In this document: positions 21,691 through 39,592 of the stretch, one piece after another
Position numbering within the stretch: the first letter of the stretch is position 1
How the letters are laid out: every line of letters begins with the position of its first letter
Origin: Cyclina sinensis
Taxonomy: Eukaryota; Mollusca; Bivalvia; Venerida; Veneridae
Reading direction: 5' to 3'
DNA length: 64,000 bases
Assembly: GCA_012932295.1 (NCBI GenBank)
Contig: JAAONU010000011.1
Span: 44,084,352 to 44,148,351 of the forward strand
Translations under genes and position numbers: made by a program
The notes under the pieces: generated by a model
The model's database searches: none
What the model saw: the letters and a program-made list of their open reading frames with translations, nothing else
Told to the model about the DNA's origin: nothing

Positions 21691-24600
21691 GAGGCAGTCA
21701 TCGAGAGAGATTCATATAAGTTGTAAAAACTTTCTTCCCAATGGATGTAAATCACAAAGGTTTAAACTGTTTTAAAAATTTAGCGTGAAACATTTTCTTT
21801 TGGACCTACGATGATTCGAATTTTGCTCCTGGCATCATTATTGGCTTCAAGACGGGGATTAGATATTAAAAATGTTTGAAATTTGGAATGTAATTGTCTA
21901 TCGAAGCTGTACCAAGATTGTCCAGATCTTGCAGTCGCATATTTATCTCCAGCCGGGGGTGGGGTATGTTGGTATTTACTGAAACTTGGATCATTCAAAT
22001 TTAGACTTTGCTTTCCTGATAAATTCAAATCAATTTCTCTCTTTATTGGTCAAATATAATTTCCGAATGGAAAAAATTGCCAAGGTCATATCCTTTCACC
22101 TAAACTGATGTATTTGGTCAAAATAAAAATCACTCTAGAAGTCACATTTTATATCATTTTGTCATGAAACCTTTTGTAGATCATTGTTCTTTATATCGTC
22201 CGGGTTGAGACGACTATCTGTTCTCGATGAGCCAAACTTTTTTACTATTTTCTTATTTGAATTCATGACAGATTTCATCTGGATTGGGTCTTTTTAATAG
22301 CGACGAGGAAATTCAAGTACGCGATATACGGCTTCCACAGCACTCTTTTTATCAGATGATGAAATGTTCGTGGTATACTTTGATTTAAAGCTACAGTTCC
22401 ACCAAACTCTAGTTTCGCTCTTTCTCCCATTATAGCATTGACAGATATGGCCAGTTGAGTGATACAGGACAGATAGTCATTGCCTCCTTGTCATTTTTGT
22501 GGTTCGGTGTTAACTATGTTAGTCTGTGAAACACATTAAAGGGTCGTCATGGATTACACTGACTCTTTGTAATACTTATTGCATATCTGTTTGACAAGAA
22601 CAGATTTTTCAAATATGAACCATGTCGAATGTTGATGTTTATTCCAATAACACATCATGTTTATGAAATTCCTTAACTATATCTAGTATTCAACAATGGG
22701 CTTCCTAGTTCGATGGTGGGCTTAAAATAAATTTTTGAAACAGTTACTTGTTTTGCTAAAGATCTGTTTTACAAAGAAGTTCTGCTCGACATTATTCTGA
22801 TCTTTTGAAAGGTACACAATATTAATTTGTTAATTTTAGTTTTTGTTTCTTATCTTAGCTTCTTGTACCTTTACCGACAAACCCGTCTCAGGTGACTGCT
22901 GTGGATAATAAACGCAAAACGGCTAATATAATACAGAAGTAAATCACTGTCGCAACAGGTCACATTAAACGGTTCCTCGACGAAAAGAATTTTGTCCGTA
23001 CTGTCAACGCTCCCTCAGCCAAATATTTAACGCCTAAGTGAGCCATGGCAGCGAATTGTTCTTGCTTACCAAAGCACCCATTACATACTTTGATAATGTC
23101 AGTTACAGTATCCATTACATTAAAACATAGTCACCATCCATTCTTTAAAATTAAACCAGCAGCCTCATTCGATATTTTTATGTTTTGTTTGAATTCTATT
23201 TTTGTTATAATTGTTTCATTTGTGGTGTTTAGAATATATATGCATATGAACCATACATGACTTATTGCAAATGAAAGGTTTCAATTAATCCAGAACATAT
23301 GATATATATCTATTTGGAAAAATGACTGTATATTAGATGATACATGTTATATCCCTTCTTAACTTTATTGTCTTTGTAAAACTTTCAACTTGTTCTTTTT
23401 GTGACAGAAAACACTAAAAAGGGAGCACAGAGTACAAAGACCACAGTTCTGGATGTCTCCATGTACTTATAGTAATAGAAATTAACGTGAGTAACCATTT
23501 AAAATGGCTTTATAAATACTGGGAAAATTACGGCAGCCGTTCGAACCCAAAGGTCAAGATTTGTGTTCAAAATAGGAGATAATGCTCTTGAAAAGTTCAT
23601 CATTATAATTACCATAGGGTGATTTTTAATGAGACAGTTACCTTCAACATGAATTGTGACGCTTTATCAAAAGGCAAATGTCCTGCACTTGGAAGCATTA
23701 TCAGTAAAATTCATCATTTAAAAACATACCAAAAGCTGTTAAAAGCGTGCCAATTCTGGAATATGGTGTTTCAGCCTGGGGAGCTTAATCATTTTAGTCT
23801 ATCGACAACGTAGTACACCATGCATTTAGGGTATTTTCTTGGAATCCACCGTTTCACACCGCTTTGTACAAACACACCGGTTGGCTTCAAAGTATCCAAA
23901 CGACGGATGTGCATGTAAAGATTCTTGGATAGAGAGACTGCTTCTAAGAATACTGGCAGATATATTGGAGAATGAATTGAAAATGGTTGTGTAGGTTCTG
24001 TTGAGTATGAGAAACAATTTCTCTTGTATTGAGATCAGTCTGAGCTTTTAAAGGGAAATTACTGCACATGACTTGTTCATTCAGTAGAATATAAGTTGTC
24101 GTTCTTATTTTACGTCAACATTTATCGCGTTCTGTTATGTTTACTTAAAATTAATGATAACCGATTGTATTCACTCAGATTTATTTTGGCAGAGACAGCA
24201 TCACACAACTTAATATTGACAGTTCAAGCCACATCAAATCTCATTTTTATAATTACTTGCAATATTTTTATAAATTTTACGGACATCATATGGTATGGTT
24301 TAGGTGATATAGGCGTACTGGGCCGGGTGCTCGTTTATTGCATATTCGTCAAATTTCAGTGATGACAGAGACGACCGAAGAGCTATTTATAGCTTGTTTT
24401 AGATTAATCAAATTATCTCCCCTTCTTCCCTTTTCGTCCGGAACATAATAAGAAACAGGTTCGATTGGAATATCTTACATATCAAAACAAAATTCTAACA
24501 ATAGACACTGGGTGAAAGAAAATTGCGTAAGGACTCTGGGTTGGCTCATTTCAAAATCATCAGGCCTTGTCTCTTTTCTTTATAAAACGTACAGATGGAA

Positions 24601-25701
24601 AATATTATAGGGTATCTCTTTAAACTTTCAATAATGATACAAGCATTGAGACAGACATTATTACATATAACATTTCAGTTCATTTTAGAGTACCTGCTAC
24701 TCCTAGGGAAGATACAATTACAAATATAAGTCATGAAAGCTTGTCTGTATTCATTCATGTGTCCACCTTCAATAGGTATATTTACGTGTCATTCGAAAAA
24801 GTAGGTATCAAAAACGCAATTCGACAGTGACATTATATAAAAAAATCTTGAGAGTCTCCGGATACATCACGATTGTGCTTTAGTGAAGTTCTTCACGTTG
24901 CAACTTGCTTTAAAATTTGTTTGATCTACCAAACGGGTTTTACGTTTCACAGAAAGTATATTATTAAAGTACAATTTACAATTTTTATGTCTGAGAAAAT
25001 GTTTTAAGTTTCGTAATTGAAACTGACGGAAGGTATGGTTTTGTAGCTGAATTTTAAAACCCCAAGAAGGAAAAAAAAAAAAAAAACGTTTGAAAGTCTA
25101 GTAGCTTGCCTTTTCGTCAACCCAACTCATTTTTGATGATTTTATGAAAGTAAAAGATAACTCTTACTTGAATATATATGACAGAAAAGATACAATTTAT
25201 ACGATATAAGGAGTTAGTACGTGATATGTGACGCAGTTTTGTATCATAACCCATCGTGATTACATCGTGTGCAGTATAAAGCAAAGAAAGGTGCGTGTAT
25301 TTATAGTCAGACCCTGCTTGTTACATCATCAGAATGCTTATTCTTGCACTAATATCTCAGTGAAAAGATAAAGAAAACATAAAGATTTTCATATTTTTGT
25401 ACAGTTTAATAAATTGAAAAAATACCGAGTCACACACGGCATGCAAACTATCTATCTGGACAGGAATGGTACAAACCAAGGTAGTGTTAAGTTTTTTCGA
25501 TACTTTGTTCTTGTTTTGTTGCGTAGAAAACAATCTAGAAATGTTATCTGTTCAAGAAGAAAAGCGATACTACAGTGTCACGTGACTGGTACACAACCAA
25601 CCTAGCAGTGTGCACGAACAAGAGTACAAAGCAGACGACATTATGTTCATAGTGATTATATTGTTTTAGTAAAATGGAAGATGTTGGCATCTCTTCAAGT
25701 A
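21691..25701. other. Intergenic or long calmodulin 3' intron; nothing recognised
   Basis: Only short ORFs are present, and two weak calmodulin-like splice decoys (22390, 24495) were rejected. If terminal exon D is used, this is intron; otherwise it is downstream flank. Confidence 0.4.
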
Positions 25702-25730
25702 CTATTTCTGATTCATCATTCCAACAAACT
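25702..25730 (-). CDS. Calmodulin alternative terminal exon C (EFVGMMNQK)
   Basis: The acceptor gttaattttacag is followed by a 29-nt coding segment. With the preceding G it reads GAG TTT GTT GGA ATG ATG AAT CAG AAA TAG: E F V G M M N Q K stop. The length is exactly the 29 nt of the canonical last calmodulin exon. Both Met residues are kept, while the usual Gln/Lys becomes Gly and the Thr-Ala/Ser pair becomes Asn-Gln. It begins only 134 bp beyond the stop of exon B, with no AATAAA between them, so exon-B transcripts probably carry it in their 3' UTR. Confidence 0.65.
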
Positions 25731-25864
25731 CTGTAAAATTAACAAAAAAGACAGTCATATATATATATTATAGACATGTTCTAAAACAAAGCCGACCATT
25801 CTTCAACGTGCAAAAGAAACATTCACTTCCGGTAGAGATGACTCGGCAAGACTTGTCCCAAACT

Positions 25865-25893
25865 TCACTTACTGGTCATCATTTTCACAAATT
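25865..25893 (-). CDS. Calmodulin terminal exon B, canonical tail (EFVKMMTSK)
   Basis: The acceptor ttattccattttcag is followed by 29 nt that, with the G from the core exon, read GAA TTT GTG AAA ATG ATG ACC AGT AAG TGA: E F V K M M T S K stop. This is the expected end of an invertebrate calmodulin and gives a total coding length of exactly 450 nt (149 codons plus stop). It is taken as the reference last exon. Confidence 0.9.
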
Positions 25894-27072
25894 CTGAAAA
25901 TGGAATAAACGTTATTACCACTCCTGCGAAAAATAACTCATAAACGAAACTTTCCGAAACTCTCTGAATAATTATGTATCAATGTTAACTAACGGTTATG
26001 CCAGATAGATTCAAAAAATATAAATGATTTGATTAACGGATACTAAAATTGTTCAGATAAACAACGAACAAATCATCAGAGGTGATTAATATAAATTTTC
26101 TTATTAAAAGACAAAAAAATATGCTGGTGCAAATTGTAAAACTAACTTCTTCCCTATAAATCCAAGCTTTACAGCTGGAAGCATTCTATAAGTACATTGC
26201 TAAAAAAATACAAAATTGCAATTTTAATAATGCTGACTGTTGCTCTGTATATTACACTTTTTGTGGTTAGATGAAATTTGCAGAAAAAAATAAAGTAAAT
26301 TCAGAAATTCTGGTATTCAAATTCAATAATGTCTTAAACACGTTAGAGAGGGATGGGAAGACTGACTCCTGTGGTAGCTTGGAAGTCATACAAGTTGAAA
26401 CGCCTATGACCCATAAGTCTGTAATATTCCTATAACAATATATGTACGAAAAATACTAAAACTCTGAGTACAATAACAATTACTTATATAGGATAACTAC
26501 AACTGAAGCCTTTCTGAGTCTTAGTTGTGATCAGAAGGTGGCACTTCCCAATAAAAACAACTGAAATGACCTACAGCCTTTAGTAAAAAAAGCCTAAAAA
26601 AAAAAAAGGTTCAAGGCCAATACTGTTATTTGCCATATCATATTTCGCTGAAGAAAGTGACTCATATCTGTTACAAGAACTTCTGTAACCATGCATAAAC
26701 CATCTACTAAGTTTTAAGCCTTTAGAAGGAGCGCCCGTATATCATCTATGCCTAATCTAGATTGACCAGTGTATGAAAGCATTAAAATTAGAAAAAAATA
26801 AGATTAAAATCTACAGTAAAAACATATCTTATATACAAAAAAGTTTGCCCATTGAAAAAAATAGATATGAAAATTCAATATTCAATATTTTTGTTAATAA
26901 TACGTTTTCAATTTTATTCTGGAGTTATTTTTCCACAAAATTCATCGGTAAAGGCACTTTAAGTTTGCAAACAGTTTAAATGTACAGAAATGTACAAAAA
27001 GCAAAAATGATAAAAAAAATCACTGCACTAGAGCAATAACTGGGACAATGTTACAGAACGTTTACATCTGCA

Positions 27073-27386
27073 GGAGCGGATCAGTGGTCTAGTGGTAACG
27101 CGCTGAACTGGTACCCAGGGGTCCCGAGATCGATCCGCTCCGTTCCTCCACTAACATTACTAATTGTCTTTCGGATGAGACGTAAAACCGAGGTCCCATG
27201 CATCAGTGCCTTACATTGAGCATGCGAAAGAACCAGGGGTGACTCTGGAATGGGATGCTTTATGTATCTTGCACAATCCGCCACAACATAAAATAACTAA
27301 TTTCTGCAGGGGGTGGGGTGTCGGTCATATGGCCAACCGATACCGACGATAAATAAACATAGATAGACAGATAGATTTACATCTGT
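27073..27386 (+). mobile_element. tRNA-derived SINE, copy 1
   Basis: The head has A-box-like 'agtggtctagtggtaacgcg' and B-box-like 'gagatcgatccgc'. The body contains 'ttgtctttcggatgagacgt' and 'gaggtcccatg', and the tail is (GATA)-like at about 27355-27380. Copy 2 at 62079 shares head, body and the late 'cacaacataaaataactaat' segment. It lies in the long calmodulin intron in the antisense orientation. Confidence 0.8.
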
Positions 27387-29221
27387 CGTCACTGCACGTA
27401 GAAAAAAATCAATAATACGCCTGTGGTGGAGGCTCCTGCACGACACCACCCGGTGTGTCGAAAAGTTTCGCGAGAGGCATATCTGGTTTATATATTGAAC
27501 AGGTATTTGTTTCATTGCAGCACCGGTTCTGGCAAGTCCAAAATTACACATTCTAAACGTACTTATATATATGAGTCGTGCAAATCATCAGCTACAGGGA
27601 AGCTGTTTCAGTTAAGTTCTAACTAAAATTCTGACCCGGCGTAAACATAGTAATCATATAAAGTTGTAATGACGGTCTGTGCTGTAGAACTTTGCAAAGT
27701 AATACATATTGAAAATAAAATCAATCCAAATTGAATAAGCAAACGAACTTCTTACGTGATTATTAATGCGCATATACGAGTAAATATTTTTCTCCAGTAA
27801 GTACGTGTAATGTGAAGTGTGTATAGTGTACACTCGGTACAAGAAGAAAAACGGAAGTACTCTGGTCATAAATGCATAAAATGTAGCCGATGTACATTTT
27901 AGTGCGTGCAGAGATATAAATGTTTAAAAGGCAAAACAAATGGCTTGGAATATTAACATTCAATTAATGCAGGTACACAATTATTCAGACATCTGCATAC
28001 AAACTTTTTTCTGACGCTTCCTGGTTGTTTTTGGGTTTTTTTAATCACCCTCGTTTTTGTTTAAGGACAAAAATGAATATATAGCTTGGAAATAAATATG
28101 TTTTTGATATTTTTGTAACAAGAATTTTACATTTAGGCAGAAATGTTGTCACAGTGTTTGAAAACTTTTGATGATAAAATCTATCGTAATTTATCGTAAT
28201 GAAGATAAACATGACAGCTAGTTCTGCCACACTGTTTCAACAACTCTTAGATCTGATAATTGCGTTTCTTTTTGTACCGAGTATATTAATGCTATAACGA
28301 TGCAACAACCTGCAAGGCGAAGCTTTGTTAAAAGAAGCAAAAAAGCTGTTTAACTTTATATACGGATCAGCTACAGGCGTGTGAATGTAAAAAAATGTTA
28401 CAAAAAACAAAATACAAGTAATGACCAAACCTTAATCAACGATTAAAGATAAACATCGTAATTTTGAAATCTGAAAATGATATCAGAATAAACCGACAGA
28501 AAAAGTGTGCCAATGGAAGAATCAGTTTAATATGCTGTAATCTATTTTTGTAAAGAAATCGATCTTCACCAAATCAATAAAATCATCAAAACCGTGTATT
28601 CTTGGTGAAAATATATCAGAATACTTGAGCTGGGTAGACGTTTAAAATTATTTTACGACCCGAATACCCCTTTAAAATGATAAAATACTTCCAGTCGTGC
28701 GCAGTAATACCATGGCGTAAACACAGATGTTCTGTTACACTTGGCTATTATACTTATAATATAACAGTATCTAAAATGTCTTTCTTGTTTCTTTTAGGTC
28801 AATTGGTATTTCTCTTTAAAAAGAAGTATGTTTCTTCCATACAAGAGTAAGGCGGTCAATTTAAGGTCAGCACTGTTCTAATAGACATATTAACACATCA
28901 ATAATTCAACTTAATTTTTACTGTCATTTCTCCACGACTATTATCCTATATTATTATATACATATATACAATACAATGTATCATTATGATATCTTATGCT
29001 TGGTTAACTCAGACAGTTATATTAAATACACGTTTGTATAAAAGAAAAAAAAAAGATGAAATGGCAACAAAATATTATAACATTCAGTTAAATAAGTTAT
29101 GATAAACATAACAGTAGAATATGCAACGAATATCAACAAATGAACACTAAGAATATATTTGTGAAGCCATGCAATAAACTGCCTTAAATTACAACACTGA
29201 ATACAAACTAGCTTACTGGGA

Positions 29222-29250
29222 TCATTTCTTTGACATCAATCTCAAGAACT
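29222..29250 (-). CDS. Calmodulin alternative terminal exon A (EFLRLMSKK)
   Basis: The first acceptor downstream of the core exon (tttttattctgtag) is followed by 29 nt that, with the preceding G, read GAG TTC TTG AGA TTG ATG TCA AAG AAA TGA: E F L R L M S K K stop. Length and phase equal the canonical exon. V142, M144 and the Thr are replaced (L, L, S), but Glu140, Phe141, Met145 and Lys148 are kept. This is the most diverged and the closest of the four candidates, about 390 bp from the donor. Confidence 0.65.
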
Positions 29251-29532
29251 CTACAGAATAAAAATGAGTTTTAAAAAACCCTTAAAATGGCCGCTGAGTA
29301 ACAGCTTCGTCACGTTTTATCAAATTTGTGTCCGTCTGTCGTGTCTTACACTCAAACATTTCGAATTATTGTTCATGCTTACAGTTGGTTTAAATCATTG
29401 GTAAACACGCAAAACAAATACCTACATCGAATTCAACACTTTTATGTATCAGGTAATGGAAAAAGTACATATTGTTTATCATTCTGATAGTTGTCTGTAC
29501 AACAAATCCCTATATTCAGTACCTATACTTCA

Positions 29533-34603
<5,071 letters not shown>

Positions 34604-34627
34604 TTTTAACCCGTCAATCCTTACAGT

Positions 34628-34662
34628 ACGACAACCAGATAAATTCTGTCTGCGGTATATAA
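34628..34662 (-). promoter_or_regulatory. Candidate calmodulin core promoter (TATA box)
   Basis: On the minus strand a TTATATAC element lies at 34662-34655, about 52 bp upstream of the ATG. That would place the transcription start near 34630 with a short 5' UTR. It depends on the ATG-only exon being correct. Confidence 0.4.
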
Positions 34663-36991
34663 CAGCGGTAGTAATACCCGATTATCAGCCATGGCAAAAT
34701 GTCGCATTGCGGAATTTTACTATTCTTATTTAAATTTTTACTTTCATTGATAAATCGCCAAGTGTATAGCGGTTTACAACAATTTCAAAAGATTTAGGGA
34801 TATACTTATTTAGACTTCGTATAAAGTAATCGAAAGAAAAGCCGGTTTATTTTGTTTACACTGCTTACGCATGTGTAAACATGAATCAGAAAGTGGTATG
34901 AAATATTATAAATCAGTATGAACAAGTTTTGCAAAATAATGAATCTTATACAGTGTAACAGCCCTTAAATCAATGTCTCCCTTTTCGAAATATAATTGTA
35001 GGAAGGAAATTGCGAAAAATAGGCCTACTGTTTTATAGGCCAGTTTGAAAAGGGTAATTATAAATGGCTCAAAATAGACATGCTTAAAACTGAGAACAGG
35101 TATACAGGTTGACGTATTGCATGTCTTGTGAATCAATAAAATATCTTACGCTCTTCATTTTGAATTCAAAGGTTATATTTTAGTCTTTAAAAAAAAACAA
35201 TGAAAAAAAGGAAAAAAAAAAAACGTTTGAAGAGTTTCGCACTTTATGACAGCTGTTTAAGACAGTACGTACGTTCTACTTCACATATTTCAAATTTTGC
35301 TACTGTCATATATTTCATAAGGATTGCTTTAAACCTGATTATTGGATTATTTTGCTTTGTGAAATTTAGTTTATTCAAATAATTGAAGCAATGTATTTCT
35401 CAAAAGTACTTTACTTATACACAGAAACTGTTAACTGTTCAGTGGACTAGATATTCAGGGGAGATAAGTTAATTTTAAAAAGTCTGGATGACGATCGAGT
35501 TAAAAAGAAATATATATTCCCCAGTAAATTTAAAGGCATATACAATTTGTTTTTGCTTATAAATAATTTATTTTTATGGTGACTTGAAAGCGAGAGCCAT
35601 GCGATACAACTAATGAATATTGAAGCGTGATTAGCATGTATGAATTGATTTTAGCGTTATAATAAGGTGACCACATTATTAACTTTTATTCTTTTTTTCA
35701 CCGAGCAGAAAAGACCAATTATTTCAGATTATTCAAACTAAAAGATTCATAAATTAGAAGTTTAAACAGGCATGCCCTAAAATTTCCTCAAAATACAGTA
35801 AATATGAATGATATTGAGTGATTTATTACCCAATGGCAAGGTGTCAATCAAAATTTATATGTTCAACACGTAAACTGACTGCATAATATTAGTTTTTCTA
35901 TAAAAAGTTTTTTGGGACATTTTTTTGGTGGATTACCATTTTTATTGACAATATGCCTAAAAGAGACAAACGTGAATATATTTTCTTTTATAAAGTATCA
36001 GTTATTGTTCATTTTACAGATAATGAGACAAAAACAAATACATTTTCAATATCATCAGTTAATTTTAGGACATTTGAAATATGATATGTTCTTTTATTGT
36101 TTCTACAGTTCAAGCTCGTGTTAGCAACACGTGACTACTACGTGTGCAAACATAAAGTTACTTCATTGTTTATTATAATCATTTTTCCCTCAAAAAGTGA
36201 CAGTCTTTCTGCATAATAAAGTATTGTTCGTAGACAACCAAATTCAAGAAACCGTGACGTTATCAGACGATAGAATATGCTTTCACTAAAACGTAACAGG
36301 ATACTAAAATCTATTTCGGTTTTACTGTATACCTGACCCATCCTATAACATTTACTTTGTATAACTTAAAATCCATAACAACAAAATGACATTTGCATTT
36401 TTATATTTATTGCATGTACATGTGTTATGAAACAATAAAGCCGTCCAGCGGCTCTGAGTATAAATGGAAGCATACATACTGAATAAGTATTATGCATGCA
36501 TATCTTCAGTATTCAATACTGAATGGTTGAGCTATAAATACACATTACTGAAAAACAGTAATACAGCACTTAGGCGACGGCAGTGTCTTAACAAATTACA
36601 CACTAATTAGCAGACCTTCTAGGACACCATATCATTCAGTGAAGACTTAGTGAGACTCTCCAGCATGTTTCAACAAAAAAGTGTCAGAAAGGTTGCCCAC
36701 TGATACTGGAACTCAACAAGACTAAGATTTCGATCATTATTTTCAAACTTAGCTGACTAGTTTTAATTACATTTTCTTCGTCTAACTCACGAACTGTAAC
36801 TTTCACATGCGATGAAGAATTTTCATCGCAAGAAAATAACGTTTTTTTTTTCACTTCAGAAAATTAACAAAAACATTTGCCCTCTGGTCTGTCCTTACTG
36901 AACATGTTCTTGGTAAATTATTGCACATTTGGCCAACTTGATTGTCTTGGACTTACACAGGAGATCATATAATATTTAAGCAAAGTTATCA
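34663..36991. other. Intergenic between calmodulin promoter and Rho gene 3' end
   Basis: AT-rich, with A-rich simple runs near 35190-35222. A minus-strand AATAAA lies at 36411-36406, about 580 bp past the Rho stop, and is a possible poly(A) signal. No gene seen. Confidence 0.4.
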
Positions 36992-39108
36992 CTACTTTCT
37001 CCGTAACAGACGTTTCAGAATGCTCGTCTTCCTTTTTCTGTGCTTGAGTGCAAGGCTGACAACGTTCTGGAACACTTCAGATATACCGTCCATTGTTAAC
37101 GAGGAGCACTCGAGATACGAGTCAGCTCCGATCTCAGTCGCGAGGGCCTTACCCTCAACCTCAGTTATTTGTTCCATATGCTTATCTCTAATGTCAGTCT
37201 GACAACCGATTAGTAAAATAGGTGTTTTTCCTTTCACATGTGACTTCGCTTCTTGGATCCAAAGGTCCTTGATATTCTGTGCTGAGCTGATGTCGGCTAC
37301 ACTAAAGCACGCTATGATGATTTCACTGTCTCGGTAACTTACTGCTCGGACATTCTCATAGTCATGCTGAAAAAGAAAAAGTTAATTGTAATTCATACTT
37401 ACACTGAAAACAAGAAAACATGATCGAAGTATATGAAGGGTAGTAGAATTAGAAAATGTTTCTTGATCAGACTGAGCAGTATTCCTAACTAAAGGAGGCA
37501 GGACAATGTTTACATACTACAAGGCAATGTTAAGGTAAAACTGTGTTTCCTGACTAGATGATGTAGGGAAATGTTTCATGACACAAAAGTAACTCTTTAG
37601 AATAATGTTTAAGCCTGTTTTAGTCATGTGGTGTCCAAGTATGCAGTTATCAGTGCACATGATGGCGTTATCAGAATTCTAATTAGTAAAAGGGAGGGGA
37701 GCCGTAAACAAAACCGTTGTAATACTTTATCAGTTTAATACGAACTATTTAACCCGTGTTCAGATTATGTTATCTCTGTGCATACCTTTATGATAATGAA
37801 GACAGCTTTTCCATGAATACTATCATAATTCTGAATTATGTAACAAATTCTATGAACGGAAGTTAGTCTAAGATTGTGGTTTACTTCTGTAATTTAACCT
37901 TCATATTTTCTGTATAAAAAAGAATCTTCATTTTTTTCAGTTTCGTTTCTACATTCACACGCGTAACCTAGTCTGTTATTTTATGACGAAGCAATATTTC
38001 GTAAGTGTATGCATGTTAGTATTTGGATATTTTTTTTGTTTGTTTTTTTTGTGTGTGTGTGGGGGGGGGGTGGTATGAAACGAATAACAATTCAGCAAAT
38101 ATAAAAGTTTTACGAACTTGTTTACAAACTTTTCAAGGTTTCTTCTTCTTTAATAAACAACAGTGACGTCAATTCATAAAGGCATAAAGTTATATAAAAT
38201 TTATTGAAGTACTTTAACAACTGAGCGGTTTTAGTACTTTTACCCTGACAAAACCAACGTCAATTTTATATATCAGACCTTTCGGCAGACAAAAACAAAT
38301 TATTTAGGAGTATTTTAGCAGACGAATGAATACGGTGAAAAAACAATTCCTTTTTTTTTTATTATATAGCAGATACAGTTCTTTTTATCAAAATGCTAAC
38401 CAGTTTCCGACATAGTGACTTTTATAAATGAAACATTGAAATAATCTGATGAATTAAAGAGGCTGTACTCCAGATTTGACATAATTTTTTTTTTTATAAA
38501 TTATATATTAAGATGCCGTGAGATTATAACAACATAATATTTTACTTCAAAACTGATTATAAAAGTCAAAATAGAATAAAAAAATATTTTCGCTCCAGCC
38601 TGATTTGAACTCTGGACCCTCAAACCACCATGGCCGCATGTGATATTACAGATATTTACTTTAAATCTTGTACGATATAGTTATACCGTCGCGTTACGGT
38701 ATAGCACTTTGAAAGGGAAAAAATCAATTTATAATGTAATTATTTGACTTATTTTTTATCAGAAAGTTATTTTTTAAGCATTAGTCATAAATATTACAAG
38801 AAATTTATAATACAAGAAAACTTTCTTTTTTTGTCATCTGGAGCACAGCCCCTTTAATTGGGTTTGGCTCAATTCAAAAACAGAAAGACTCCATTTGTGC
38901 ACCACAGTTATGATGCTCATAAACTATTAAGGCGTATATTTTCGCTGCGAATGTTGTTTGTTTGATTTTCATGTTATCACAGCTGTGAAAATACCAAACA
39001 GAAAATGGGCCCAAATAGTTTTTTAAACTTGACGGAAACAGTCCAGAAAGCTAAAGTGTACAATGTTAGCTTATTTAATAGTAGCATAAACTGAAATGAG
39101 AGAGATAG

Positions 39109-39162
<54 letters not shown>

Positions 39163-39592
39163 TGTGTGAGTTGTAGTGTTACCTGGCCAGGAGAATCAAA
39201 GATGCTGACTGTGTACTGTTCTCCATGTACTGACACTGTACCTGAAACATACATCACATTTCAGCTGTAAACTATGACAAATCGAATGTTAAATATTTTA
39301 AAATATTTGAAAATCAGTTTATAACATTATGCCAGTTAGCTGCATTCACATGTCACCGATTACAATTTGTGAGGTAAGATTTACATACAATCTATTCATG
39401 TTACTCACAAGAAACAAAATTTATCAAACATTCTATAAGAAGCTAATTACAAGGCTTACCAGCATAGTTGTCAAACACGGTCGCCACATAGGCATCACCA
39501 GGAGGCTGTTTGTTGACGAATGCCAGTGCAAGAGATGTTTTTCCTACCATCCCATCCCCTATCAACGTGCAGTGTACGAGTTTCTTGCCCAT
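36992..39592 (-). CDS. Divergent Rho-family small GTPase
   Basis: Three minus-strand exons, 39592..39460, 39241..39183 and 37366..36992, join in frame to 188 aa, the usual Rho length. The start is the ATG before GKKLVHCTLIG. Rho features: P-loop GDGMVGKT (12-19), switch I YVATVFDNY with Thr38, and late motifs LWIQEAKSH and ECSSLTMDG (G5). Departures: G3 is DSPGQ (60-64; usual DTAGQ), G4 is GCQTD (usual GTKLD/GNKKD), so the Lys that packs on the guanine is Gln, and the protein ends KRLLRRK with no CAAX box and no terminal cysteine. GTP binding is plausible. The polybasic tail could bind acidic membranes without prenylation. It resembles Rnd/atypical Rho proteins in G4 only loosely. A further alternative 3' exon adding a CAAX box cannot be excluded. 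Confidence 0.88.
38454..38857. mobile_element. MITE with TTAA ends and ~22-bp terminal inverted repeats
   Basis: The left end TTAA-AGAGGCTGTACTCCAGAT (38454) and the reverse complement of the right end TTAA-AGGGGCTGTGCTCCAGAT (38857) match except at two or three positions. The TTAA at each end suggests a piggyBac-type target duplication. A small hairpin (tataccg/cggtata) lies at 38682-38703. About 404 bp long, non-coding, in intron 2 of the Rho gene. Confidence 0.75.
39099..39170. repeat. GATA / GA / GT microsatellite
   Basis: Compound run (GATA)n then (GA)n then (GT)n, starting only about 13 bp past the exon-2 donor of the Rho gene, so it forms the start of intron 2. Confidence 0.95.

Noticed and set aside
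22360..22425. Minus-strand acceptor followed by an E-F-G-G start
   Set aside because: No stop at the expected place and the peptide is unlike calmodulin.
24478..24497. Possible fifth calmodulin ending (E F C F D M stop)
   Set aside because: Only 20 nt, weak acceptor, and no Met-Met pair; likely chance.
26660..26690. Minus-strand acceptor followed by E-V-L-V-T-D-M
   Set aside because: Phe141 is missing and the frame runs on without a calmodulin-like end.
36942..37202. 86-codon plus-strand open frame over the Rho exon 3
   Set aside because: It is antisense to a well-supported exon and has no domain.
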